Source of the DNA: Trochalopteron elliotii
Lineage: Eukaryota; Chordata; Aves; Passeriformes; Leiothrichidae
Direction: 5' to 3'
Length of the DNA: 64,000 nt
Assembly: GCA_024734555.1 (NCBI GenBank)
Contig: JANPWX010000076.1
Coordinates: 1,628,689-1,692,688, forward strand
In this document: one piece after another, positions 39,105-52,821 of the stretch
Position numbering within the stretch: the first letter of the stretch is position 1
Layout of the letters: each line of letters starts with the position of its first letter
Notes under the pieces: generated by a model
Told to the model about the DNA's origin: nothing
Databases searched by the model: none
The model's input: only the letters and a program-made list of their open reading frames with translations
Translations under genes and position numbers: made by a program

Positions 39105-42100
39105 TTTAATAAATCAACTGAAGATGAGCCACTGAACCCTTACAGTGCGATTCGAATTCTTTCTCTCTCCAGACCACTTTGGTTCCAGCTTGAGACTGTG
39201 CCCAGATTGTGCACGTAGGGCATGAAGAAGGTCACCACCACCTATCTGAGACTCAAGAAAAGCAATGAATTTATTGGAATGGGTTAGAAAATCTTTCCTG
39301 TGCTACCAGTTTACCCAAAGTAAATTCTCAAATTTGCAGCGGTGGGACAATAGTCATACTGCTGATTTCTCTATTTCTTCAGTCCATTATAGCAGTTTTC
39401 AATCTTTTTAAGGCTCTTCAGTTTAACACCAGATGTTGAGAATATGTTGTGATCAGGAGGGTGTGGAATAGATGATCTACAGTTTCCTTTCTTCTAATTC
39501 AGATACCTTCTTTAGAAGTTAGCTAACTCATATAATTCTTATTCGTCTATTGAATCCTTAAGACAGGCATCATCAACTGAAAGTATCTTTTTTTCTCTTC
39601 CCTCTGCTGTAGTGCTACTCAGCAGTTGTCCCTAACAATGATTGATTCAGAGGTTTGGTATTCAGGTGAGACAGAAAACAAAATGGTGTTGTCTTCCCAA
39701 GTGCACAATTCCAAGATCATTTTTGAAGGGAAATACAAGGAAAAAGCTTCCTATTGATTTCATCCAGAGCCACAATTTTACATTCTTTGCTTCCAGTCAG
39801 ATTTTCAATATGATCGCCTTATACTATTTTGAAAATAACATGTATAATGCACTTACAATGGTCGTCAGAATGGTTAAGGGCTGTTTTTCTCTCAAGCCAC
39901 TATTTTGATGCATTTATAAAAAGAAAATTATTACTTGCTTGGATGACCTTTTTTGAGGCATGTTTTCAATGCCAAGGTTTTTTCTTTTCTGTCACTAAGA
40001 AAAGGTTTGATAAAATTAAATGTTTCTGGTTTAGAGCTGTCAGAATGGGAAAAAAGACCAGTTTCACGCTTTGGAAAAAATGTTGAGATACTTATTTACA
40101 CTGAGTATTGTGAAATGACTTAATTTTATCTTCAAATGTGTCATTCACAGAAGAGAAATTACATTGTAAAAGAAAGTTGTTTAAGGAAAAACTTTTTGCT
40201 TGAAAAGAGCTTAAAGAGCAAGGTGGAACAGGTCCCTCAGTTTCTAAAAGGAACTATATATGCTTTATTGACATTAAATGCATGTGTATGTATATGCCTA
40301 AAAATAGATTTATTATATTATATATTGGTTTGTTGCCAATTGTCCTGTTGTATAACTTTACAGCTACTCAATACATAGAAGGCAGAACTAGTAGGAAAAA
40401 ATGAATATATTGGAGGTTATCTTATTTTTCTTCTTATAATAACTTGGCTTTTGTTGCGTATAACTATGCTGTGTCAAACATTCATGTTGAAACTCCCTGA
40501 GACATCCCCAGAACATAATCTTGCTCCTGTCATAAACAGTGACAATTATGATAATTTAATTATATCTATATCTTATTAAGACTGTTACAAGAAATTATTA
40601 AAACTATCAATTGCAACAGCTATTTCTGTTCTAGCATTTCCTAATTTCTGATTTTTCTACTTTATAATTCTATCATTCTTTTACCAACCTGCTACGATGT
40701 TTTGTGCTTAATTTGACTAGACATTAGAATTGCAAAGCTGCTATAAATTTTCTTTACATTGGTTTTTGAATAGCACTTTTTTAGTTCATAGAGGTCCCTG
40801 GTGTATACAAAATCTGAAAGTGTGGCCTGGAACCATGTGGTAAGTTACTTCAGCTAAAATTTCTCATATTGGAAGAACGTGATAAAAATAACAGTAAGGT
40901 TAGAAATAGTTTGGATTAATATAGTTTAAACATCTCAGTTTTGCATTACTTATACATGTTCTAAGCATCTCATCTTTTCTTGTTTGAAGATCCTAATTCC
41001 ACTTCGTATGACCAACCTACATCATACTTTTTTCAAGCTTCCTATTTTTAATGGAATAATATCTTAATCCTGCCTGAATTCTTCAAAGTTTTTTTCTTCT
41101 CTTTAAAATTCTTTTTAAATTACACGTTTTCCAATCCCTACCACATTGACATATCTTTCTATCTGAACTTACTTTCAAGTGACAAAAACATGTAACCGAA
41201 ATTCCATGCCATTAAAGTGGAAGGAAGATTTGCCATTCTTTTCAGTGACTACATTGGATTAATCTGTAATGCATGCAAAGGAAAAATAAGCAACTGCATG
41301 AGACTTTTGGAAACCTTCTTCCATCTTGCGTGATGTCAACTATCTCCAAACCAAGCCATTTACCTAGATAAGACTAGGACAGTCTTAGCACTAATTATAT
41401 AATGGATTTCAAGCCTCAGAGAAGCAGTGTTGCTTAATTCTGCCAGTAAAGTATTTTATCCATTTGCTATACATTTTAAAAAGACATGAAATGACTGTTC
41501 CATATGTACTACATGTTCCTTACAAATATATAATTCCACATTTAGATGTAAAACTTCACTGAGAGAAAAACAAATTCAGACTTTGGTTTTGATCACTCTG
41601 ATTTTTGTACTGAAATGATTTTGATAAGAGTGAATTGCTTTTCTCTGGTGGAAGTATAATTTTCTGCAGTATACTTTGACTTGAAAATAGTGAAAAAAAC
41701 AAAGGACTAAAAAAAGAATAATTTTAGTCTACCCAAGGACCATATTCAGCTCAGCACCTAATCACATGCTAACATTAAAAAAAAAAAAAAACGGCAGGTG
41801 TGTAAAGTTCGGTATACTCAGGAACACTTTGGTGAACGAAGGCCACAGTTATTCTAGCCTGTGTTCATTTATACAGAGTTACTATGGCCAAAGAGAATGT
41901 TCTATGATGTGAGTTATTAGTGCATGGCTGTTGCAATAGAAAGTTGGCAATGGACTTAGGCCTGCAATAGTAGCCATGAAATATGCAGTTAGGCTCCAGT
42001 TTTGAACTGCATTCAAATAAAGCAATTCCTGGTGGAGAAAATTGTGAGTAATTTTTTTGGTACCCATCTGTCAAAGGTACTATTGCACTATTCACGAAAA

Positions 42101-43632
42101 GATAATCACTTCTATGTAAATGACAGTATCCACATTGTAATCACTTATTTTCCTATTTATTTCTCTTTTTATACAAAAATGCATGTGATATTCTAACAGC
42201 TGTATTAAGTTTCTTATATTCTACATAACCATTATCTGTGTTTTTAAATTGTCTCCAAGTTTTGTTGTATCAAAACATTTTTGTTGATGTAATTCAATTA
42301 AAACTCACCATAACAAGGTTTTTAAGGAAAATAAACCTAATATCAGGTTTAGGTGCTTCTCGAATTCTACAGAATTTTCTGTAAGAGACAGTCTGTTGTG
42401 GAGGTATTTTATTGGTATGATTATCACCTTATTTTCCTTGGCAAACTCATGTTTTATCCTTATAAAGAATTTGTTAATCCTGTGAAACTCTTGTTTAAGC
42501 TAACTAACCAATAATGTTTAAGATATACTGAATAGATTCTTAAAAAGTCACAAGGAAACCCAAGTCTGCTGCTGACAGAGGTTCAACTTTTTTCTCTTTA
42601 GCTGAGCCTAAAGGCAGTCAAGGCAGGTTCTCTAGTTAATATGAAACCTTCTGATAGTGTAGAAATGTTTGAATGCCTAAGAAGGCTATTAAAACAGTTT
42701 TGTTTTACTGCACTGACATTAGTGGTGTCCTTTCGATGTTAGGTGAAACCCAATCAACTTCAGTCACAGGCAAAAAAAATAAACCAGAAAATGTACCACA
42801 TAAGCACCAGCATGGAAGTGTTGATAACAATAGTTTTTCAGTTAGGATCTTTGGGCTTTAACTCAGCTTTTGGAAGAGGAAGAAGGCTGGACTGAAATCA
42901 TAGAAATCCTATCTACTATGGCCAATTGTTGTGTCAGTTTAATAACTGTTTATATTACTACTTAGACAGTTTGCTTAAATGAGATGTTCAGAAGCCACTA
43001 GATCTTTCTGTATTTCATCAAACAAATTCTTTTTAAATACTGTGAATAAAATTGCTGATCCTCTTTCACTCATTTTCCTGAGTAAGATGTGTGTGTATTT
43101 TAAGGTGCCCAATCTTTCAGAGGCTCTCAGCCTGAGAGAGGAGGAAGCTGACTATCAAAACCACAAGCCCTATAATTAATTTATACTCTACTAATAACAG
43201 GAGTTCAAAACAAGTTAAGGTAGGCAGGGAATATTTATACCTCATAGTATTTTGGGACCTCATGTAACACCCTGGATTCTGTGTATAGCCAGTACACAAA
43301 ACAGGATGCAAAATCCTGCTGGTGCCTATTAGTGGCCTAGGTTCCTAACTTCTGCTATGGAATCTTGCACCCTCAAAGCAGTAAGAAATCTAAACTGTAA
43401 GTACTACAGCCACTTCCACAAGTAATGTTTTGAAGGTATTTGAATAACCAGTGTTGCAAGTATCCCAATCATCTCCCTGATGTGTAGCTCACCAAATTTT
43501 GCACACAAATTATTAATGGGGGCTGGGGGTTTTAAAATCTTTATTATTACTGCTCTTAGAATGTGTTTTTGTGTGACATTTTAAATATATAATAATTTAG
43601 TGTGAAAAATCCAGTTTGACTTTTCAAATGTC

Positions 43633-43672
<40 letters not shown>

Positions 43673-45123
43673 ACCAGTTCTTCTGAAAGACTACCATGAC
43701 AACATGAGGTTAGCCAGGCATGGAAAGAAAATCTTCAAAAGATATGAGAATCATCTTGGATTTGTCATGGAAGATCTCTATAATCAGATGAAACAGAAAA
43801 GGAAGAGAAAGAAAATCCATGATCTTAGAACTTGGTACTAGAGTACCAGGGAAATATTTGTCATTATAATTCACATTTTAGAGTAATGGAATCTGCTGCA
43901 GCCACATATAAAGCAGACCTGAGAAATAAGGCTAAGATTTCAGCATTCTCTCATGCTGTTTTATTATGTGATGTTACCTTTATATAACATAAAAATTTAC
44001 TGGTTTTACTAGCCTAGCAGGTAGTAGAGGTGTTCTGGTTAGAGATGTACCAAAATGTGTATTTCAGCATACCATACAAACTATAGCCAATTGCATTTTA
44101 AATAGAGATATTTAGGAATCACAAATGCATTTAGAATTATATTTTCAATGTCAAAATAAGTGGAAGTTCAATGAAGCCTATAGAATTTGCAAGTCCTAGG
44201 AGATAATGCTGACCATTGTGATGGCCTCTTAAATAAAATTCTATTAAACACTCCTAGTCATCTTAGTTTTGAGATTCATTTAATAGTATGCCTCTGAAGT
44301 TATCTGCATTTTGTGGTGAACTTTTATCTTTTTTCTAGGCTGCTTCTGTATCTACTCTCAAAGACCTTTATTTACACACTCTCCATGGAGCTGGATCACT
44401 GCTGCATGTACTGCCTCCTCACACTGCTTAGTAATGGCAGTTTTTAAAATGTTTACTTTTGTGTGGGTGGTAGTGAAATCTGTAATTGAAGGTTTCTTTT
44501 TAGCAGATGTTCCCTTACTTTATAGCAAGGATAATAAAAATTTGAGGCTCTCCAATGTCATCCAAATATCCTGGAATTCAATTTAAAGCTTTTGTTGGAA
44601 CTATAATACTTGCTAACTTCAATCAACAAACAATAATAAAAGAATCCTACCAAATGCTAAATTTCCAATACAGCAGCTCCTGCTTTCATGGATTAGGCTA
44701 TTAGGGTCATCTGTTTGCAAATCCATCTGAGGAGGAGCTGACACTTGCTAGTGATAAGTTCCAGGTTTTGTTTCTAAAAACAGGGATAAGATTTAGGAGA
44801 TCTTGATTTTGGTCACTTTGATAGACTTTGTACAGTCCATGTTGCAGGTATCATGTCTATGTTTGTTACTGGAAAATAATTAAACTCTTACTATCAAACC
44901 CGTCCATTTGAGGGATGTAAGAACTATATGCCAGAACATACAACAAAAGGAAAACTGAGTCACAAACAAGCTCTAGTCACGCCATCATGATACCAGACTA
45001 AACAAAGCAATAGACCCAGGAGGATCTTGGTGGAGCTTTAGTGAGTTCCTATTAGACATGATATTGTGGAAAAAGTTATTGAACTGTTCTAGGACAGCGT
45101 ACTAGAAGAACCTGATATTATCC
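39105..45123. other. AT-rich non-genic DNA
   Basis: No supported gene or mobile element over ~6 kb. The longest frames are under 90 codons. Contains an A15 run (41777-41791) and the TA repeat listed separately. Confidence 0.5.
43637..43668. repeat. (TA)16 microsatellite
   Basis: Sixteen uninterrupted TA units. Pure TA repeats of this length are prone to length change and can form cruciforms. Confidence 0.98.
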
Positions 45124-45645
45124 CCTGTACTCAGCAGAGCTGAGACCACACCTCGAGTCCTGTATCCAGTTCTGGGTCCCTCAATTCAGGAAGGACATTT
45201 TGGTGCTTGAGTGAGTCCAGAGAAGTGCAATGGAGCTGCTGAAGGGTCTGGAGCTCCTCCTATGAGGAGCAGCTGAGGGAGCTGGGGTTGTTTAGCCTGA
45301 AGATAATAAGGCTCAGGGGAGAAACCATGTTGCTCTCTACAACTGTCTGAAAGGAGGTTGTAGCCAGGTAGGGTTCAGCGTCTTCTCCCAGGAAACCAGT
45401 GACAGGACAAGAGGACTCAGTATTAAGCTGCGTCAAGGAGGTTTATGTTAGACATCAGGAAGAAATTCTTCACTCAAAGGGTGAGTAGATATTGGAATGG
45501 TCTGCCCAGGGATGTGGAGGCAACACAAGACATACCTTTAGTGCCATAGCCTAGTTGACATGGTGGTATTCAGTCATAGGTTGGACTCAGTGATCTCAGA
45601 GGAGGTCTTTTCCAACCTAGTTGATTCTGTCTTTCTGTGATATAG
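45124..45645 (+). mobile_element. CR1 LINE, 5'-truncated, plus strand
   Basis: Starts in a late ORF2 block (CTGTACTCAGCAGAGCTGAG, then TCCTGTATCCAGTTCTGGG) and runs through GAGGAGCAGCTGAGGGAGCT, AAATTCTTCACTCAAAGGGT and the 3' part GGTTGGACTCAGTGATCTCA to TTGATTCTGTCTTTCTGTGA. The order is that of CR1 from the ORF2 C-terminus to the 3' end. Frameshifts and stops leave no coding frame. The tail TTCTGTGAT differs from the TTCTATGA tails of the copies at 21595 and 51081. Confidence 0.9.
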
Positions 45646-48600
45646 GACGCATCAACCCCAGCTTCAGTCTGTCATCTGTGTTGAAGTATACACAGCCTGA
45701 GGCTGCTCAGAGCCACAATTCATACTAGTTTGAACAGGTTCGTTACTGGAAAAAAATAAAAGCAGAAGAGAGAGGAAGCAAGAATGCAGGCACTGAGGAA
45801 ACTCAGGCTATACTTTGAAAAAGAGTGTACATGTGAAATGTTCAAACTAATCTGTGTCTGTATTGGAATCACTTTTTAATAATACCTGAGCTTGTCATAT
45901 TTTGTCCACCAGAAGAGTAACTCTACTCTAGCAACAGTGGAGTAAATCCTTTCTGATAAAATTAGAAGCTAGTCATAAAGTAGAACCATAAAAGCAAGAA
46001 GATGAATACTGAGCATTCAATGCAGTTGACATCAGATATATTAAATTTTTAGTTGTTTCTTAGGCATTACTTGATGCACTTTTTGGTTATAAGAGTCAAA
46101 AACCAAACCAGTATCATTCTTGAAAGCACTGTCATTCAGAAGGAGAACCCCAGCCTGAGTTGCTTTTCCTCCAGTTCTAGTGGAGATAATTTATATCCCT
46201 GAGCATAATAACTTTTTCCAGAAGTATTTACCAGGGACGTTCCTTTCCCTTTCTCCCTTAAATTATTTGACCCTTATTTTCCTGAGATCACTTTTTGTTC
46301 ACTTGAAGAATGAAAACAAAATATTGTTTAAACTTTTTAGGAAGGGTTTGTCTTTTGACATTCAAAAGTTCTTGGACATGTTCATTTTTTATGCTAGGTT
46401 TGTCTTCCTACTTTCAAGCTCAATTGAATTACCGTGTATTTTTCTTCCCAGACAGTGTGATTTGCATTTATTATTCTTAAAATAAAATATCATTAAAAAT
46501 AACCTGCATAACTTTGTGATAGTCTTTTAATACCTGATCTCCTGCTGTCCTTTTAATGAAGACTGGGGAGGACCACTGATGACTGACATGGTATTTGGAG
46601 TGATTCCTTTTAAATTCTTTTCCAAGGTAACTTCCTCAATCACCTCCTGTCAGATTCAAAGGTTCAAGCTGCCACAGCCAGGTGTATGGTGACTGACAGG
46701 CAAAATAATTACTGACAGAAACCAGAGATCCATTAGGGAATATGCAGGAAATTTTCTCTATGGATTCGCCTCACGAACCCATTGGAGATGTTGCTGAGAT
46801 AGATTCTCCTGCACCATTTAACAAGAAAAGACTAAAATTTAGCTTGAAATGAGCCTGAAACTGCAGCAGGACACAGTAGAATAGAAGCATGACAGATGTG
46901 TCTCTGCAGCTCTCCCTGTTTACACATGACTGAGAAATGGTAAATTTCTGAGAGGTGCTCAAAATGGTCTGCATTTCATGTAGCTACAGGGTGTGATTGT
47001 CTTTTTTTTTTTCTCTCTTTAAAAGTCTAGAAATGTCTCTCAAAGCATCCTTGTATAATGGCTATAGACCTGAAATGTGAAAATGCCATCATTTTCACAT
47101 TTGGCTTAAGTGCTGTTATTCACTTTTTACAGGGTATCCCTAATAGCTGAATTCAGCTGAACTACAAATAATGGAGTTATACACATTCCCTTCTACTCAC
47201 TTTGCACAAAGACTGCAAGCAGACAACAATTTCACTTAATATGAGACAGTTGCCCTTTGACAGGCAATTGTGTGTGATAAGCTCAGTTGCTGTTGTGGCT
47301 TTCACCTGTCTCATATTTTTTAGTATAATAGATTAACAAGGACCCTATTTTTACACCCTGAACTGCTGTTCATCTAAATACCATGAAGAAGCAGTTTATC
47401 TCTATTTAAATACAGGTGATTTCAGGTGTAATATCACAGCAGAATTTTGCCATTTTTTTCCTGAAAAATTTAATATATTCAATTCTGGAGCAATCCAAAA
47501 TAGCAACAAGACAGTAAAGAAAAAATGGCACATGCATTCTAATAAAAAGGTAAGTAGTATTAATATTGAAACTGCTTTTCCACCTAGGCTGCAGGCAATC
47601 TGCATTCCTTATTCCCCTTCTCCCTCATCTCTCTGAATCATTTTATTAACATTTCCTGCAACAGTTTTACATCTTCTTTGTGTTTTCTCCTCCCCACACT
47701 GGGAGACAGATCTTTTAGAAGTTGTTATTTTTGAATATTCAACAAACTCTAAAGCCAGCAGATAAATGGAGAAGATTGACATGAGACCCCATGAAAAGTC
47801 ACTAAAAAAAGCCAGGAAAAAAATAATTTTGGGGGCAGCTCTTCATTTGGGATTTGGTATTTTCTTTGCAGAAGTAACATCACACCTTTCTAGCCTCCTT
47901 CTTACACATTATCCTTCTCCTTGACAAGTTAGTCTCTTTTTTTCCCCCAATTTATCCTCTTAATACTTTTTTTTAAAAGTTACTATTCTTACTTCTATGT
48001 GAAAGCTATTAACTTTTTTTGAAGGATTTTTTCAAGCTGGGAAGCCCTGAGATGTGAATTTAGTGATCTCAAAATCCATATGACATATAAGAGAATACCC
48101 TATTTATTATATTGCAGACCTTTGAAACCAGAAGACTGCTTTTGATTTACTGAGAAGATGATTTCCTGGGGTTATTATTGCTTCTTTCTCCTGGTTTCAT
48201 TATTCATCCAGTATTCTAATCAGTATAAGCATCAGATTTTCTTCCCATGTTACCTGGTATTTCTTCCTTTCAGTCTCTTCATCCTTACCTCTTGTTCTCC
48301 ATCTGTAATAACATCCCTCCTTTCTTCACAAGGCCTTTTTCTCTCTTCTAAATATTGTCCCATTTTGGGGGTTAGTTCATGTCTTTCATTGTTTACATCA
48401 AGCCTCTCATCTTTTACTTCAAAGCTGTTTTGGCATTCTAGACACCTGTTTTCTAAAAGCTTGATTTTTGAAGACATTGATTCAGCTCAGGTAGTATTCG
48501 GAGGTACTAACACTTTAATTCAAGAGAGACTCAAGACTTGAAATGATGAAGACTAAAGACCTGATGCTCAGCAGGATATCTTATTAGATGTCTGCTAGAG

Positions 48601-51080
48601 TGAGCTTTAGAAGAAGCTCTGCCAGGGATTTGCCTCCAGCAGGACTTTGTGTCACTAACAAAAATCCTTTAAACCTTCCATTTCAGCCAGTTGTTAATCT
48701 ACCTCCCTTTACACTTATCTGGCCCACACATCCCAGTTTGTCTACTTTGTAAAAGTCTAAGTTACTTACTCTGTCATGTAAAATGCCACCACTAAGATTT
48801 TGGACTTCAGAGTTTGCATCATTTATATGGAAAAAATTATATCAGATACCTATAAAGAGAGGAGGAATTTCATCTAAATTTGACCATATTTCCTCATTTG
48901 ATACATATTTCTTATGACACATATACATTTTATCTTAAACTATGATTTATACAAAAGTGGCAGCAAAGGTAGGTCTAGGCATGGTGTCACAGTCTGAGCA
49001 ATCAGGATGTGATGGAAGTTTTTGACCTTCAGAACACAGATGAAAAGAGACACAAAGTGCCTGTGTGACAAGCGACAGCAACCGGAAAGCCTATACACAG
49101 ACTTGAAGCAATGTTTTTCACAACACAAGAAATAAACAACACATTTAAACATTTAAAGATATGTATTAAATTAAAAAAAAAACAACAACAGTTTAACTAT
49201 GTCAAGAGCTGTAGTGGCATATACCTTTCTTAATTTTCAGGTTTGCAGTATCCAAGAACAAAATGTCTGTCATTTAATATGAACAATCTAATGATCTTGG
49301 TTCTATCCTGAAATGCAAATATGTTTCTGCAACTGATTTTTGTTCTTAACATCTCACTTATTACTAGGTTTTCAATAGAGCTGTTGCTATGTGGCCTATG
49401 TGATTCTCTGACCCCTTGATTAACTGACTACAAAGAAGTATTACACTAAAAAAAAGCCAATAACATATGAACTTAAAATTGTCTTTTTTCTGTTGGTTTA
49501 CTCTCACAATTTATACCTAGCTGCAAGGAGGATAATCTGTGTTACTTCTTCATAAACAAATTTCAGTAGAAATTTAGATCTTCAGTTATAAATGCTGTCA
49601 AATATTTTGAAAGCGAATGGTGAACCTGTCAGTTAAGCACACCATGGAATCCTTTGTACTGCCAGAAATGTACTTGACTATATGAATAATAGATGTAGCT
49701 AAAGTATTTAATATGCAGAAAAATTGTCACAAATTCAGATTATTACAGCTGGGCATTTCTATAGACATTTGCCTTATATAACGAAATAATGACAATATCC
49801 AAATTTGGCTCTTCACTGGAAACACAAGAAAATTTAAAAGTGCTATGGATGTCACAGTAAATGAAGGCACAAAGCATTCATGTGGTAGAGGTCCACACCT
49901 CTCTGTATGGAATTCTCAGGAATTATTCTATTTTCTCTTTGTGGATGTAGAGGCTTAGCCTGTGCCAGGGATTAGAGTTTCTAAGGAATTAAAACTGATC
50001 AAACGTATAATGGAGGTCTGATATCAGCTAAATGAAAATAATATACTAGGAGAACTCAGTGATGTGTTTGATTAAATTGGTTGCATTAAGGACACACCTC
50101 ATACTTGTTTAAACCCTGAGGTAACCCCATTTATTACTCCAACTGGGAAAACTTGTTATTGAGAGAATGTGTTCAGCAGAAACTGTAAAGCACGCTGAAT
50201 TTATAAGTTATTAAGTCAGTTAGTGAACCACCTGGCTGGCTGCAGTCAAAGGTGGCTGGGTAGAAAAGAGGAAGAGATTGTCTGAGAGTATGCCAAGAAA
50301 TAAATGAAATTTGGTAACGACTCAATGAGAACACATTCATATACTCACTGTGGAAGAAAGAAGTAAAACACTAGCAATAAAATCTCAGTCTTCTAAATGC
50401 ATACATTTTGGCCAATATGTATTCTCAGAAGAAAAAATAATTTTCACATAATATATCCCTTAATAAATTCTCCTCCCTGTGGTTACCTTGATTCCAGCAG
50501 GATTGTTTCATACGCACCTGCAAGAAGATGGAAGGAAACAGAAGCCCGACACAAAGTCAGGCTTGAACAGGTGAAGAAGGAAGACACATCAGTCCAAGAA
50601 CAAAATCCCAAAGACTCTTGCCCAGCTCATATAATTTTTTTGAGCACTTCAGTTTGCAGTGACAAATTTTGAGAGGTTTTCAATGATACATTGTTTCATC
50701 TATTAGTATCAGTCAGTGGTGTACCAGATTTTGGGAGCAGGGACAGGAACCATGGCACAGTCATATAACCATTTGCCTGTAGAATTATTTCTTTGGTTTT
50801 TTCTTCACTGCAGCCACATTCCCCAGATCACTGTCCTACTGGTGTGCAGATCACATATCAGAATTCATAGTTTGGTGTGTTCATACCAGGATCACAAAAG
50901 AGGACTGAGGTGCTGCTCCCTCTTTTCCTACACTTAAAAGAAAAGCATGTCTTTTACCTACATTTGAAGTTAGCTTTTCAAGCTAGTGTGACTACAGTAA
51001 CCCTGAGAATGATGACCTTAGGACTTCACTGAAGAAATGCAAACCCAAACAAAAGGCAGACAGGAGGGCACCACGTTCTG
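45646..51080. other. AT-rich non-genic DNA
   Basis: No supported gene. The segment 48158-48541 is strongly pyrimidine-rich on the plus strand and is therefore open on both strands (127 codons plus, 75 codons minus); this is best explained by composition. A 91-codon frame at 50397-50672 has a basic, Glu/Lys-rich middle but no domain I know. Confidence 0.5.
47073..47102. repeat. 12-bp perfect inverted repeat (hairpin, 6-base loop)
   Basis: AAATGTGAAAAT at 47073-47084 is the exact reverse complement of ATTTTCACATTT at 47091-47102; the loop is GCCATC. Confidence 0.9.
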
Positions 51081-51553
51081 GAGTGCCTCCAGCACAGCAT
51101 TGCCAGTCAGGCAAGAGAGGGGATTATCCTGCTCTGCTCTGCACTAGGCTGGTGTCAACCTTGAGTGCTGGGGGCAGTTTTGGTCACTGGTGAATGCTCT
51201 GGAGGAGGAGCCTCAGCCTTATGAGGAGCGGCTGAGGTCACTTGGTTTTTTCAGAAGGGCAGAATGAGGGGAGACCTCACTGTAGTCTTCAGCATTCTCA
51301 TGAGGGAAAGTGGAGGGGCAGGTACCGATCTCTTCACTATTGGGACCAGTGATAGGACTTGAGGAAATGGAACGTAGCTGAGTCAGGGGAGGTTTAGGTT
51401 GGATATTAGAAAAAGATTTTTCATCCAGAAGGTGGTTGGGCCCAGGAATAGGCTCCCCAGGGAAGAGATCACAGCACCTGAGCAGGGCCAGGATTTCAAC
51501 TCAGTGATCCTGATAGGTCCCTTCCAGCTCAGCATATTCTATTATTCTATGAA
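51081..51553 (+). mobile_element. CR1 LINE, 5'-truncated, plus strand
   Basis: Recognisable CR1 order: CCAGCACAGCATTGCCAG, GGGATTATCCTGCTCTGCTC, then TATGAGGAGCGGCTGAGGTC, GAGGGGAGACCTCACTGTAG, GGGGAGGTTTAGGTTGGATA, and the 3' end AGGTCCCTTCCAGCTCAGCA closing in TTCTATTATTCTATGAA. There are internal small deletions (for example between the GAGTGCTGGGGGCAGTTTTG part and GGAGGAGGAGCC), so no coding frame survives. It ends in the terminal octamer-type repeat and is followed by an A/C-rich simple repeat. Confidence 0.9.
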
Positions 51554-51650
51554 ACAAAACCCCCAAGCGCACAAAACCAAAACCAACCAACCAACCAACC
51601 AAAACAAACAAACGACAACTCAAAAAAAACCCCCAAAACAAAAAGACCTC
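51554..51650 (+). repeat. A/C-rich simple repeat with (CCAA)n core after a CR1 3' end
   Basis: Almost free of G and T. The core at about 51577-51602 is a run of CCAA units, flanked by AAAC and AAACCCCC runs. It directly abuts the CR1 3' end. Confidence 0.9.
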
Positions 51651-52640
51651 AAAACCCTACATTGTCAAGTAATTTTGATTTTGGTCTCCACCTGGCTCAC
51701 AGAAAGTTTTTAAAAAATTGCACTACACTTGATACATTAGTGCAGGTTAAACATTTTTCATAGGTGAACCAGTACTGCAATCAACCTATGATAAGAATCA
51801 ACCTGAAAGAAGTAGTTTTCTAAAGTCTCTTCTATAATGTGAGAGAGATCTTGTTTGAAAGTTCTTGAGTGGTTTCAGGGCAGTAAAGAAATCAGAGTGT
51901 TTATATGGTAACGAACATGAGGAAAAAGATTTTAAAGGTGCTTCAGTTTGTGTTTAGCTCATTGCAGGACAGACGGTGTGATCTGAGAACAGTTTGGGTG
52001 AAATTCTCTGCAGAACTCTGAGTTAGAGCTGGAGTCATTTCTCCTTCTATCTATGTAGCACAAGCAGCAGTGCTAAAAATCCCTGACTTCAATACATTTA
52101 CCTCTAGAGCACTTAAGTTGGTGAACAAAATTATTTTTTAGATGTGAGTCAGAACCTAAGACAGTCTTAAACTTTCTGTGTAGAATTACCCAGTGTTCCC
52201 TAGTCAGTGTACTCTTGCTCACTAGCTGTAGGTATAGAAATACAGAGATTCATGGTTTTCAGTAGCTTCTAATCCATGGCTTGGCTCTTTGTGAACTCTT
52301 TTAAGACATCTGTATTCCCCATGGTACAGTACAGTGTGAAATATGTTCAGTGTGGCCCATAGGAAATGAGCAGTCACTGATCCAAGTGTTCATGTGTACT
52401 TAGGTTACCTGAGATGCTCTGAAGATAAGAATAGGACTGTGTGAGGTTTGGTGCAGTACAGAAGGAGGGCAGCTATAGTTATCAGCAATGCTATGCCTCG
52501 TTGAAATACTCTGCTGATCCGCTGACACTGGCAACAATAAAGCTGTGTTAGCACAACCCCTGTGTTAATACACTCAAGTAATAAATCATATGAGAAGTAG
52601 ATTAGGCCAAAAACAAACAAACAAACGAAAAAAACCCAAG
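51651..52640. other. Non-genic DNA between a CR1 and an LTR
   Basis: No gene seen. Its last 35 bases (about 52607-52640) are an AAAC-rich run that abuts the left end of the LTR. Confidence 0.55.
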
Positions 52641-52821
52641 TATCATGGTCTGACACTAGCCAAATGCCAGGCACTCACAACAGCCACTCACTTGCCCTCT
52701 CCTGCTGCAGCTGGGCAGAGGAGAGAAAAAAAAAAATAAGAAAATGTTCATTAATTGAGATAAGAACTAAGAGAACACACCCCAAGGGCAAAACAGGCTC
52801 AACTTAGAGGTACAAAGTGAA

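Noticed and set aside
39121..39300. Possible continuation of the retroviral element right of the LTR candidate
   Set aside because: No primer-binding-site-like sequence, no gag-like frame, and no family I could recognise.
43637..43668. CRISPR-like or other spaced repeat arrays anywhere in the window
   Set aside because: No regularly spaced direct repeats were found; the repeats are microsatellites and short duplications, and the window is from an animal.
48158..48541. Open frame of 127 codons with a charged 75-codon frame on the other strand
   Set aside because: The segment is strongly pyrimidine-rich on one strand, which makes both frames open and gives the charged translation.
50397..50672. 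91-codon frame with a Glu/Lys-rich middle
   Set aside because: No known domain and no splice context that I could support.
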